Of a stretch of 64,000 nucleotides of DNA, positions 35,009-45,748 are shown in pieces. Origin of the DNA: Bradysia coprophila (lineage: Eukaryota; Arthropoda; Insecta; Diptera; Sciaridae); contig NW_023503409.1 in assembly GCF_014529535.1 (NCBI RefSeq), positions 9,734,390 to 9,798,389 on the forward strand. Reading direction: 5' to 3'. A program made the position numbers and the translations under genes. Position 1 is the stretch's first letter; each line of letters starts with the position of its first letter. A model generated the notes under the pieces. The model ran no database searches, was not told where the DNA came from, and was given only the letters and a program-made list of their open reading frames with translations.

Positions 35009-35214
35009 CCTGTGACAGACGGCAAGCATGTTTCCAGTTTTACTGTTCAAACTATTACTTCATTTGATCGAAGATTTTCAGAGATTGATTTCAGAAGTCT
35101 TTTACTTCATTTGTTTTGAACATGCTTTTTGGTATTATAAGACCTCATCCGTCAGAGCTTGTCATTTAATCTTGCTGTCGTTGTCGATAACAGATGTCAG
35201 CTGCCTGTAACAGG
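35009..35214. mobile_element. TTAA-type small inverted-repeat element, family D, intact copy
   Basis: 206 bases. Ends CCTGTGACAGACGGCA and its near complement TGCCTGTAACAGG are flanked on both sides by TTAA (35005-35008 and 35215-35218). Target duplication of TTAA is typical of piggyBac and Kolobok elements. It matches 2586-2990, which carries an inserted family B element. Confidence 0.75.
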
Positions 35215-35543
35215 TTAAAATATCAGTAAATAGAATAAAACTGTTATCAAGCAGATTTTGCAGCCCGATCATAATGCAACATAGGTGTTGCACACAAATG
35301 GTAGCATAGTGACATGGATGGTTCCAATGAAGCCTGTGGTTCCGCTGGTTCACAAAAAATTAAAAAGTAATGGAAACGGGACAGCAATTAGTACATTAGG
35401 TGCCGTGTATTCAAATAATCACTCCAAATGTCTAGCTATCGTTAGTTCAGTTCAGTATCAAAGGAAGACAACAATTACTCCTGCATGTCTACCTTCAATA
35501 TTACACTATTTCTTATGAGTTGTATGAACTCCCGGAACCCTAG

Positions 35544-35665
35544 ATACTTGCTGCACCAATAAATGCAGACGTGGGACCAAGGGATGCGTGATTGGTACTC
35601 AAAGAACTGATATCTACCAAACGCACTATGTCCCAGAAGAAAAAAAGGAATGTTGTCCCTGGTAA
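35544..35665 (+). CDS. Possible orphan Cys-rich exon
   Basis: After a CCCTAG acceptor-like site, a frame reads DTCCTNKCRRGTKGC then THYVPEEKKECCPW and a stop. The composition (six cysteines, CCPW ending) looks like real extracellular protein and loosely recalls the end of an EMI/EGF-type domain. I could not find the upstream exons, so it may be a gene fragment. Confidence 0.3.
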
Positions 35666-36958
35666 CAAAGTGCTCTTTTATATGTTGAAAGTTATCGTAG
35701 CTGCGATATGTTATTAAAACAAAGACGAGAAAACATAATGGCGAGCTCTATCTAATGCGACATTTTCATGTAGCATTAGACAACTTAACAGGAATGAAGT
35801 AGAAGATTTCGCTCCAATCACTTGTAAATTGTTAACAAAAGTAGTAATTGACCCGACAACTTTACTGCTGAGTCACTCAGCCTGAGTGCTGCATTTGTTT
35901 GTAGCCTGTTCAAGATTTAGATCAGAAAAGAAAAAATAAACGTTTTATTGGTTTGAAGAAATTAATTGACTGCATAAACAGCCGGATGACAAAAAATATT
36001 TCTGTTAATTAGTAAAACACACTCACAATTGTATGTTATCTGTTTGAATAACAGTAACTGTTTAATGTACCACACACAATGTATGTACACAGTACTCATA
36101 CACTCATTCAACTACGATAATTGCTGTGCGAATTCCGTGATTTTATATGTCGCAAAAACGAAACTATTGTGAACACAAGAAACGTTTTGGTGTTTTGCTG
36201 AAATTTCTTTTGAAATTTGCCAGCGCTCTCAGTCTTAAAAATTTTCATCGAAATTCTTTTACAAGACGGCGAGATAGAATTTTAATGGAGTGAGCGATTT
36301 GTCGAAAAGTTTGCTAACAAATGGAACACAGTCTTCGTTTCGGTTTGAGAACAGAGAAAATATTTGACCGAAACATTAAGATAGAATCAAATTAATGAAA
36401 AGACTTTTGGTTACTAAAGCCACATCTACTCCTTCCCCACCTGATGTTATCACATCGACACGATTTTAATAAACTAGCAATTTGGAAATCACATTTTTGA
36501 TTATCAAAAAACTTATGTAACCGTTGAGGTATTCGCAAAATGAGCAACCTTCAAACGTCTCTGCAATTATTACCAACAAAAAATTTCTTTCCATTCACGC
36601 TAAGGGCCAACCAAAATTCATATATATCTACAATTGCAGAATTTCACATAATCCGTGTTTCGGTAATTACATATCAACACTCTTAATGCATCACATAAGC
36701 AAATTCAGTTGTTATGTTTGTTAAACCGGCTACGCATTTGAATTCACTTTTCATAATAAAGATTTACGAAAAATGCCCTTCGGGGCTTACGCTCCAACAT
36801 ATTTTTAATTTTCTGGTGAAATTGTCAACGAGTTAAAATGAAAGGTGTTAGATGGGTGATGGTATGTGCGTGTTGAATGCATTTGACTATGAGGATGTAC
36901 CGTCGGTGGAAAAATATCGTGTAAATTTTGTGTTGAAGAAGGTGCACTGTGGCCAGGG
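35666..36958. other. Gene-free stretch
   Basis: AT-rich; no convincing gene or repeat. Confidence 0.4.
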
Positions 36959-36966
36959 TATATAAA
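36959..36966 (+). promoter_or_regulatory. TATA box of the Ala/Gly-rich protein gene
   Basis: GGGTATATAAAG about 165 bases upstream of the start codon, predicting transcription from about 36990. Confidence 0.65.
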
Positions 36967-37129
36967 GTTTTGACCTGATATCATTTTAATTAGTTTAACA
37001 ATACACCTCATTTGGAGTACACGAACAGAGTCATTTGGATTACCGACCTGAGTGTGGAATAATTTCTCTGAAGACTTTTTTAATTTCGATTTTTGTGTGG
37101 TTTAGAGTGAAATTTACTCGTTTCCAAAG

Positions 37130-38621
37130 ATGCATTTCAAATCGCTACTTTTCGTTTTGGTAATTTGAATTTTTATTTTTTTGGTCAGATAAGGCTTTGT
37201 CAGAGTTTGTGTTCGATAATTTACAACCCTGATGGAGATATTTCCGATGTCGTGAAAGAGTCAATGAACTGATTTTTTGAACTTTCTTTCAATAAATTTA
37301 ATTCAAACTCTGTTGAAGTGACAAGTGTTGTAGTGAAGCGATATAGTGCTCAAAAACCATCGATCTATCTAATTCCTTTCATTAACAACGGAAACCATTT
37401 TCCAGATCTTGACGGTGGTCGTCAACCACAATGTTGAAGGAACTGCACTGCTGAAGGCAAAGATTGGTTTATTGAAAGCGAAAACAGTGGCTGTAGCTGC
37501 ACCCCATGTAGCAGCTAAGATTGCTGTTGCTAAGGAAATTAAGGCCAAGAAAGCATTCGCATTTGCTCAAGCGGTTGCAGCCGTAAGATTTTTAATATAT
37601 TTTTGCCATACGACACACTCTACAACACTCTCTCATTTTGATTAACTATATAGATCAAGGCAAAGAAGGCAGCTACACTCGCCGTACTAACAGCTCCGTT
37701 TAAAGTTGCCAAGAAAACTGTTGTCCTAAAAGCGGGAGCTCTAGCAGCTGCAAAAGCTTTGAAAGTCGCTAAAGTAGCCCATGTTGTCGGTTCATTGAAG
37801 AAGCCGATTCTGATTCCAGTCGGCATTCCAATTCCAGTTCCAGTTAAATTACCGTTGCCAATCCCATTCAAAGATCCAATTGCAACATTAGGCGCTGGTG
37901 CCCTTGGTTTCGGAGCTGGTTTGAAAGCTGGAAGTGCCGCTGGAGTTGGAGCTGGAGCTGCTGGACTCGGTGCTGGAGCTGCTGGACTCGGCGTTGGAGC
38001 TGCTGGACTCGGTGCTGGAGCTGCTGGTCTTGGTGCTGGTGCATTTGGTACTGGTGCAGGTTTACTAGGTGCTGGACTCGGATCAGCTGGTCTTGGTTCT
38101 GGATTACTTGGAAGCGCAATAAGCAGTGGTCTTGGTGTTGCACGCGGTGCTACTGACGTTGCTGCTACTGGTGCTTCTGGATTATTAAATGGTGCACTCG
38201 CAACTTTGACGAACCCAGTTCAAGGACTCTTAACCGGCGCCCAATCGATCTTTCAAGGTTAGTTTCTCGCAACAGAGTTATTCAGAGAAATTCGTTTCGA
38301 AAATTTAAATGAATTCCGTTTAGGCTCACTACCTCCATTCCTTTCCACATTGACGAACGGAGTTGCTTCTCGTGCTACCGTATCCAACCAGTATGCTGTT
38401 CCTGAAGCACACCAAGAACCCGTCTACCAGTAAGTCAAAGAAAAAAAACGACATTCTGACGTCAGTTAACTAATACGATCTTTTTAAAAAGCAGATTCGT
38501 CCCAATTTCTGGCAGCAGTTACAATCGAGGATATTCCAGTCCAAGTGTACCGCATAATTCATATGAACTTCCACACACATCGTACGAAGTACCGAGCCAG
38601 TATGGCTCTCCACATCATTAG
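37130..38621 (+). CDS. Secreted Ala/Gly-rich structural-type protein (5 exons, 347 aa)
   Basis: Exons 37130-37159, 37406-37582, 37654-38257, 38324-38429 and 38495-38621; GT-AG junctions and consistent phases. The start MHFKSLLFVLILTVVVNHNV is a signal peptide. Next is an Ala/Lys-rich segment (KIGLLKAKTVAVAAPHVAAK), a PIPVPVKLPLPIPF proline block, then Gly/Ala repeats built on GAAGLGAGAAGLG (about residues 130-200). It ends in a Tyr/Ser/Pro-rich tail (YELPHTSYEVPSQYGSPHH). The composition resembles cuticle, eggshell, silk or tubule-lining proteins; no specific family is claimed. The fourth acceptor was chosen as GCAG|ATTC to keep QFVPISG in frame. A TATA box and an AATAAA (38800) bracket it. 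Confidence 0.85.
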
Positions 38622-38799
38622 TATTTTGATATACTGAGGAATGTGATTTTAGTTGAATTTTAATTTAGTTAAATTGAATTTAGTTTAGGTTCCATGTTTC
38701 GTTGTAGTAGTGCTAGTATATTAAGTGAATCTTCTAATCTAATCTAATCTAATCTAATTGATTGACTGTGTAGAATTATGTAAAAGACAAGACGATAGA

Positions 38800-38805
38800 A
38801 ATAAA
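38800..38805 (+). terminator. Polyadenylation signal of the Ala/Gly-rich protein gene
   Basis: AATAAA about 180 bases past the stop codon, preceded by a CTAAT microsatellite at about 38732-38757. Confidence 0.55.
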
Positions 38806-39048
38806 CCAAAGTTTAAAACATTACCGACGGAAATTTTCAATTCAGAAGTAATTGTAAACAAACAGTTGTGACTTCATATGCACTAGAGGGTGTCACAGAA
38901 GAAAAAGTATCATTTTTTTTGGTCATTCTTCCCTCAAGTACTCGTAGGAGTAAGTCTCAGAGTTTACAATTAGTCGATGTAGTAGTGAATAGGATAATAT
39001 AGTTTCAATGGCGCTACTTATAAACCATTCACTACCTTTGGACTAAAA

Positions 39049-39192
39049 CAACGCACTTCAAGCAAAAGTGATCATAGCCGACAACTGCCAAATATAGTAC
39101 TATTTTGTATGAAAATGTTTTTTACATTGTTTTTCAGTTGTCACACTGTCAATTTTCAGTACCTCATTTACTTTCATGCTTAAAGTGCGTTT
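39049..39192. mobile_element. Small inverted-repeat element, family A, copy A6
   Basis: Left CAACGCACTTCAAGCAAAAG; right CATGCTTAAAGTGCGTTT, with one terminal difference. The flanking 7-mers do not match, so it is older or rearranged. Confidence 0.7.
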
Positions 39193-39594
39193 AATACAAG
39201 CAAAATACAATAGCAATTGTTTGTTACACCCATCACACACAAAGTCATTTGTCCCATTGAAATATAGAATTACTTACTTTGATGCAAAGCAATCAAACAA
39301 TTGAGCCGATAAAAATTATTCAAAATGTTCTCCTCTCATAATCTTACTGTATAGATCTGTGCGCCGATGATTACGGCGGTTAAATGACTACAGAACACTT
39401 GTTAGTAACGAAGACATTAGGAAACGATCCCTTATTTTAACTCTTCAGAATTCCTTCTTTGGCCTTTGTTTTGTGATTGCACCACCAACGATTTTGTTTA
39501 CCATGAACAATAAGACAATCGGAAACAACGACAAAACAGTGCTTTCGCGCTCAAGGATTTGTGTCCAAAATCTAAAAATAAGATTTGATCTAAC
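39193..39594. other. Gene-free stretch
   Basis: AT-rich; no supported feature. Confidence 0.35.
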
Positions 39595-40325
39595 CAACGC
39601 ACTGCAAGCATAAGTGGTCCTTTAAATGGAGTGCTGAGCCTGGATACTGTAACAAAGCGTGGGAAAGTTTTTCATACATAGTATGCTTTATTTGGCAGCT
39701 GTCACTTATCATTTATAATGCTCATGTCAGATCAAATCTTGAATATTCCTCAGTGATTTGGTCTCCATCCAGCAACGACATGAGTACCTACATCGAGTCG
39801 GTCCAGAAGCGCTTTGTGATCTATGCGCTTAGACGCACGGTTCGAAGGAATCGTAGATATGAGCTTCCACCGTACGACGAACGACGGAAAATCCTGGGTT
39901 TGGAACGACTTTCCGAAAGACGTAGGAATGCCCGAGTGATGTTCATGTACGACGTGCCTACTGGTAGGGTTCGTGCACCGTCGCTGGTTGAACTCTTTGA
40001 TTCGTATCGCAATAGGCCGATCCACTCATACAGCTTTCGCCGAACGAACGTCTTTCGTCCTCCTTCGCATAGAACCAGCTACGGGTATAATGAACCAGTC
40101 GCAGCGACGTGTAGGGAGTTCGAGAGGTTTGCCGACGTGTACAACGAGAGTGCTTCTCGTGAGATCTTTCGTCGCAGGATAAAACTTGCATCACAGTGAT
40201 GTCGCAAGTTATTGCGTTTTTGTCAGTTAGATTCAATGTTGCTTTTTAACAATTTTTGTAATCGTTTGACGAATAAATGTTTTCAAATCAAAATCACTCG
40301 AAGCACTTTTGCTTGAAGTGCGTTG
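39595..40325. mobile_element. Family A element, copy A7, split by a LINE
   Basis: Left CAACGCACTGCAAGCATAAG, right GCTTGAAGTGCGTTG. The flanking 7-mers ATCTAAC (39588-39594) and ATCAAAC (40326-40332) match at six of seven. The middle is interrupted by the LINE fragment at 39707-40293. Confidence 0.8.
39707..40293 (+). mobile_element. 5'-truncated non-LTR retrotransposon (LINE), reverse transcriptase C-terminus
   Basis: An open frame from about 39708 to the stop at 40197-40199 (about 163 residues) encodes the carboxyl end of a Jockey/CR1-type ORF2. Diagnostic motifs are NAHVRSNLEYSSVIWSP, IESVQKRFVIYALR, LPPYDERRKILGL and PSHRTSYGYNEP. A 3' UTR of about 95 bases has an AATAAA near 40273 and ends AATCAAAA. 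TCACT flanks both sides (39702-39706, 40294-40298), a short target duplication. The uninterrupted frame suggests a young insertion; 5' truncation is usual for LINEs. Confidence 0.85.
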
Positions 40326-40650
40326 ATCAAACGCATAAAAGTCAAAATTGTGGCTTAAAAATGAGATATCTTGGCCCTAAGAGTTTTGATCCAATCTAAC
40401 ATCGGCCACAGGAGGTTTAGTTTAGAACAAAAAACGGCAGACATGACCGACCGACGCACAAATCTAATTTGAGAAGATTAATGGTGCAATTTGTTGGTAT
40501 ACTCTTATACTTGCAACGTTTTGATCGTCAAATAGTGCACTGTGTATTGCTTAGTTTTAGAACAATTTGCCATTTAATCTCGCGAAATTTTCGAACATTC
40601 AATACTTTCAGCAAACACAAAAAAATATTTGATCGAAACAGAACAGCAAA
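40326..40650. other. 5' flank of the ankyrin gene
   Basis: AT-rich; presumably promoter and leader of the ankyrin gene. No clear TATA box. Confidence 0.35.
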
Positions 40651-41949
40651 ATGAGGTTTTCATTTGTGTTAGGTCTTGCTTTTGTTGCTAGTGCTAGTGT
40701 TATGGTTTATAGTGTACCAGGTACTCGAATTCCGTTTGGTTCCGTGGTAATTCTAATTGTTGAAATATTTTCTTTCACACATATGTAGTCAACGGTGATT
40801 CGCTTGTGAAAGATATGGTAAATCTAACCCTCTCAAAGGAGAATGAATCTGAATCCCTTTACAAAGCTATTGTAACAGGTGCAGTTAGAGACGGAATGTG
40901 CCATTTAATTTTTCAAAATTGACTTTCATATTCTACAGACGATGTGGATCTGGTAAAATCTCTGGTGGACAACGGTGCAAATGTAAATGCATTTTACGGA
41001 GAACACGTGAATCAAACACAATTACAATGGGCGGTTCTAAACGGTACGGTTCAATCGGAGGAATTGTTGCTTTTCCGTTTTCCTGTGCGGTCTTACTTAA
41101 TCACCTCTCGTTTGAATTGATGCTGCGTCTCTTGTTTCAGGCCATTTGGAAATATGTAAAATTTTAGTCACACATGGTGCCAACGTCAATGCCGTTAATA
41201 ATGTGAAATTTCAGTCGTTACATTTGCTTGCAGTCTCTGGTAATTGACTTTGATTAGTAATTAATAATATCAACCAGCACTAGTAGCTGGTTCAGTTCCA
41301 TTAATTAGTTTTTGTGGGTTCGTTTTTGTGGGACTTTAGGCAAAAGGGAGTTGGCCCAATTTCTAATTGACCATGGAGCTGATATAAATGCTGGAGATAA
41401 TAACAGGAACACTCCGTTGCACATCGCTGTTCATTTTGGTATAATTTAGAGTTCCTTTTGACGGCCTATTCTTATTAATTGCGTGATATGTGTTTGTATG
41501 ATGCACATTTCAGATAATTTGGACATGTGCAAATGCCTTATTGAAAGTGGAGCCAATGTCAATGCTAAAAATAAGAACAACGAGACACCCCTGCATAAAA
41601 TGGCCTTTAACGGTAACTCACCTTTTTTTGTCTTCATTCTAAATAATGGACGTGAGACCTGAACTGATTTCAGGCAAAAGAGAAATTGCCGAGTATCTTA
41701 TTACATATGGAGCAAATGTTAACGCCGAAGATATTAACAAATGCACACCACTTCATAACGCTTATAAAAATGGTGAGTGCAGTCATTAGCTGTTAGCACA
41801 TTTGTGAGATAAAATGTTTATTGTGGACATCTCTGAATGAAATTTCAGGAAACGATGAATTAAGGAAACTATTAATCGATCATGGAGCAGATTTAAATGT
41901 AATCAACACCTTCGGCGAAACACCTAGCGATATGAAACTGATAATTTGA
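40651..41949 (+). CDS. Secreted ankyrin-repeat protein, one repeat per exon (8 exons, 253 aa)
   Basis: Exons: 40651-40720, 40789-40878, 40939-41043, 41141-41239, 41340-41438, 41514-41612, 41674-41772 and 41849-41949. All seven introns are GT-AG and all are phase 1. Exons 4-7 are each exactly 99 bases (33 codons), one ankyrin repeat. The start MRFSFVLGLAFVASASVMV is a signal peptide, encoded alone by exon 1. Exon 2 is a non-repeat linker. Repeats show the usual core: VDNGANVNA, VTHGANVNA, IDHGADINAGDNNRNTPLH, IESGANVNA, TYGANVNA and IDHGADLNV. The family usually acts in protein binding in the cytosol or nucleus, so a signal peptide is unusual and suggests an extracellular or secretory-pathway role. 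The partner is unknown. The last repeat is cut short by the stop (PSDMKLII). Confidence 0.88.
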
Positions 41950-42552
41950 AACGGCTAGTCATATGAAGAATCGAAGTCAAATCGCCAAAATGCACTTTTT
42001 TGTGATGTTTCATGGCGAATTATCACATTTTCGTTTTATGTGGGATCTGATATTACTAGTCCCACAGATTCTGAGAGCTGTTATATTGAATGCAAGTTTT
42101 GAATTTTTTCCAGTCGAAATTTTTGTCGCACATGTATAACGACCACTTTACTGGGATAAAAACCATTCAATATTCAAGACTGTCAAATTTGTGGATCTAG
42201 AAATTATGTAGATTCTGTTGAAAACGAAAAGGTGATAATTCGTTAATTTTGTTAAGTGTATTTCAAAGAATGTCGTTTCTTCATCCTTTGACGATTTTTC
42301 TTGACGTTTCTCCACATTCTGGCGATATTTCGAAAAAAATCGGCAAAGTGTGAAGAAACGCCGAAAAAAAATCGACAAAGTGTGATTTGACTTTTACGAT
42401 ACTTCACGGCTATAAAACAAACGAAGTAAATGATTTGTAGCAAACACAATATATTAAAGAAGAGATGAAATGATTATAATTCTTTATGCAATTCAGTGAC
42501 ACTCAGATTATCTTCGGTATTTATTCGATTTCCTTCATTGCATAAAACGTTG
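41950..42552. other. 3' flank of the ankyrin gene, no gene seen
   Basis: AT-rich; repeated GACAAAGTGTGA/GCAAAGTGTGAAGAAACG words near 42340-42385 form a small direct repeat. No gene. Confidence 0.35.
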
Positions 42553-42678
42553 TATGCAACACGAATCGTATGCTGGTATATTATCGCACACGATGTCTTG
42601 CCAACCTCGGCTTCGGCCCGGTGGTTACAATGTGACATCTAGTGCGATAATATACCTCCATACGATTCGTGTTACATA
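42553..42678. repeat. Hairpin element with 36-base arms
   Basis: TATGCAACACGAATCGTATG and GGTATATTATCGCAC on the left are mirrored on the right. The GC-rich loop contains CCTCGGCTTCGGCCCGG. Similar in plan to the hairpin at 25891. Confidence 0.8.
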
Positions 42679-42969
42679 AATAACTATTAGCGGTGTCACA
42701 TTATATGCGTATTTATATTATGCACAGCAATATCATTTACACGCTTCATGGTACGAAAACAGACGAAATCACGCGCCGAAAGTTATCGGAAACCATAGTT
42801 TTTTAGTTCTCTATGAGCAGACCTTGTAAACAGGTCTAGGAATGTAGATGATGCTTTACTCGCATGCGACCTGTTTTGAATTGATGTATACAAAGGCGGA
42901 GCTAACTCTCTCACTTTCTTTTGCTCTTTTTGTTTTTGCTGTTTTTCGTATCATAAGGCTGCGAGCGCA
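42679..42969. other. Spacer
   Basis: No supported feature. Confidence 0.3.
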
Positions 42970-43059
42970 CTTACGCCGTTTAGCACTCCGTTTACGAGTG
43001 AACAATGGAAGCTCCTCCCACTTTCCATTGTTAAAACGTAAACGGAGAGCTAACGGAAT
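42970..43059. mobile_element. Small inverted-repeat element, family C, diverged copy 2
   Basis: GCACTCCGTTTACG and AACAATGGAAG on the left; CTTTCCATTGTTAAAACG and CGTAAACGGAGAGC on the right. Matches 19211-19336. Confidence 0.65.
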
Positions 43060-43669
43060 TCGTATCACACGAGAATTATTTTTGCATACGTATATATGTT
43101 GCGGCTCGACTTCGTCTCGACGAAACATACTTTAGCAAAATAATTCTCTCGGCATACGTAATTACTGTAATTTCGTGGTTTCTCTCCTTATGATGAAAAT
43201 AACTATTGCAATTCAGCATATAGGCCAGGGTCTCTCGTGAAAATCTACACATGTAGTGCCTTACAAAGCATTGGTATAAATTACTAAGTGTCCACGAGCA
43301 CACTACAACACAATACACTGACTCATTTGGTACTTTGATTATCCGTTGCAAGAACCGCAACGTTAAAAATGTAACGTACAGCCAGGTACCAAAGACAAAG
43401 AATTCAAACAAATTGTCCAAATGTGCTGCTTTTGTGCCATGAATGTTCTTTTCACAATCTTAAAAAAAAGAATTTGAGTGTCTTGAGTGAGCTTGAGTGG
43501 CACGAACATATCCCTATGCAGATATTTTAAATGACGCATTTTCCAAGTTGTGAAAATAATCGAATTATTTAAATTCGTAGTGCTGGTATTCCCAGTAGTG
43601 ACAGTAAAGACTATAAAAAGAAATACGGAACTCTATTCTAAGTTCAATCTTTGTGCTGCTGCTAGACTA
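43060..43669. other. Gene-free stretch
   Basis: A 114-codon minus frame exists at 43076-43420 but has poor composition and no exon support. Nothing else seen. Confidence 0.35.
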
Positions 43670-44983
43670 TTAAGTGCGTACAAGTGTTTAGCTTCGGACA
43701 AGAACCAAAATTTCGCGAAAATAGGACATGTTTAGGAACATAATTCTCAGGATTCAAGAGATGGAATACAGCAACAAGAGGATTAACGGTTAATTTGAAC
43801 CTAATTTAACATAAATGTGTTTTCGCATTTATAAAATTACTCGATTTTCACAATTAAAACACGTCTGCAAGGCAAACATTTTTTCCACTTTAGGTACATT
43901 TTTTCGGCAGGACATCGAGAATAATCACATAAGTTGCTATATCAAAACCGTTCCTTATGTCGCTGACCACGAAAATGTTTTTTTTAATTTCCTTTTTGTT
44001 TTGAAGAAATTAGGTAAAATCAAAAAAAATCCATCTTGTTTTCACAGTATTTCTATGGTCTTCGATGTTCCAGATTCTTTTGTTATTTAAGACACAATGA
44101 GCATTACATTTGAATTAAAAGTGGTGGCGCCATAGTATTTGGTTTATGTCTTAAGAGCGTACAAGGGCTCAAGGCTGCATACTTTGGGGAGGTACCGCAG
44201 ACCGCCATTTTATTAGATACGCGGGAACACACCACTTCTGATGACTTTACATATACAAAAAATTCACCACATCATCAAGACGACGAGAATCATCAAAGCA
44301 GGTGAATTTTTGTATGAAATCGGCCATTTTATCATCAACTGTGGTGTGTAACCCGCGTATCTGTATCTGCGTTCGGCCATTTTATCATCAACTGTGGTGT
44401 GTAACCCGCGTATCTGCGTGACCTCCCCAAAGTATACAGCCTTGCAAAAGGGCTTAGCTTCGGACAAAAATTATCTCTTTTAATTGAAATGAAACTCGTA
44501 TTGTGTCTTCAATAACAATACAAAATTGAACATCGATTGACATTGGTGTACCCACTAGACATATAGTGAAAACAAAATGGCCGCCGTGATAGAAACAAAA
44601 TTGTTTTTGGTTAATTTCTTAAAAATAAAAACTTATTTCGAAAAATTTAAACCAAAATTTAGTAGTTCAAGACATAAGAAACGGTTTTGATATAGCAACT
44701 TATGTGATTATTCCCGATGTACTGCCGAAAAAATGTACCTAAAGTGGAAAAACATTTAGCCTTGCAGAGGTGTTGTAATTGTAATTGTGAAAAATATTCG
44801 TGAAAATGAAACAATATTATAAATGTGAAAACACGTTTCTGTTAAGTAAGGTTCAAATTAACCGTTCGTCTATTTTTTTGTTGTATTCCGTCTCTTGCAT
44901 CCTGAGAATTATGTTCCTAAACATGCCCTATTTTTCGCGCAATTTTGGTTCTTGTCCGAAGCTAAACCCTTGTACGCTCTTAA
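43670..44983. mobile_element. Long-armed foldback element (arms about 470 bases)
   Basis: The left arm from TTAAGTGCGTACAAGTG and TTTAGCTTCGGACAAGAACC through GTTGCTATATCAAAACCGTT is mirrored on the right, ending GTACGCTCTTAA. The arms are imperfect but continuous. In the middle, a further TTAAGAGCGTACAAGGGCT/TTAGCTTCGGAC end-like sequence is split by the element at 44170-44444, so this is a nest of at least two events. No transposase frame. Confidence 0.8.
44170..44444. mobile_element. Nested small inverted-repeat element
   Basis: Ends CAAGGCTGCATACTTTGGGG and CCCCAAAGTATACAGCCTTG. Subterminal GATACGCGGG and CCCGCGTATC also pair. The right side carries an extra direct copy of GGCCATTTTATCATCAACTG (about 50-base unit, twice). 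Flanks ACAAGGGCT and AAAAGGGCT suggest an 8-9 base target duplication. Confidence 0.75.
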
Positions 44984-45748
44984 ACTAACTGATGCATAGG
45001 AGAATGATGTTTAGAAACTAAGAAGAAATGTAATAGAGTTTTCCCATATTTTTGTACATTCTGTCATAAAATTACTGCTGTCACTGCGCTTATTTTCATG
45101 TGAACCAACTTCATTGCTGTGACGTTTCATGGGAATGAATCAATGTGAAGTTATTTCACAAAAAAATAGTCCAGTAAGAATGAAGTACTATAAAAAAATG
45201 TGGCGCCTCTACAGGCCAACCGACTAGGCGAATAGCACACGCGCAATTTCGTTTTGTAAAATCATCGATAAGCTTATGCATATTAGCAAAAAATGAACGC
45301 CTAAACAGAGGAGCAGAGATTATTTTGATAAATTTAAATTCTGCATTTGGTACAGTGACTAACATTCCAAAATCAGCCAAACTGTGGATGGAATTTTCTC
45401 AATATTTTTAAGGTTGTCAGTGTTTAAAATAAGCATTGAATTATCGTCAATAAACATAAAACTGATGTGACTGGTTCAATGTTGTCTTACGAGAGGATAA
45501 AACAGAAACATTTAGCAGAATTCCAGTTAATTAAAATAGGCTCTGGTTTATCAAACGTGTTTGGAAATTCCGGTTTTTTCATTTGTTTGTTTTCTTTGCG
45601 TAATAACTTCTACCAGTGGTAGACTACCAATCAATAAAATTAGTTAATTAAAGTTCGCCTGTAAGTAAATACGTTCAGTCCATTTTTAACGTTCATCAAC
45701 GGAACATCATATATAGCAGCGATTGCATCTGGGAAAATTTGCCAGGCC
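44984..45748. other. 5' flank of the LRR gene
   Basis: AT-rich, no gene. A CATATATAGC word at about 45708-45717 lies only 35-40 bases before the start codon. If it is the TATA box, the leader is very short. Confidence 0.35.

Noticed and set aside
39821-40236. Minus frames across the LINE
   Set aside because: Antisense shadows; the plus frame carries the reverse transcriptase motifs.
43076-43420. 114-codon minus frame
   Set aside because: Overlaps repeat sequence and has no splice or motif support.
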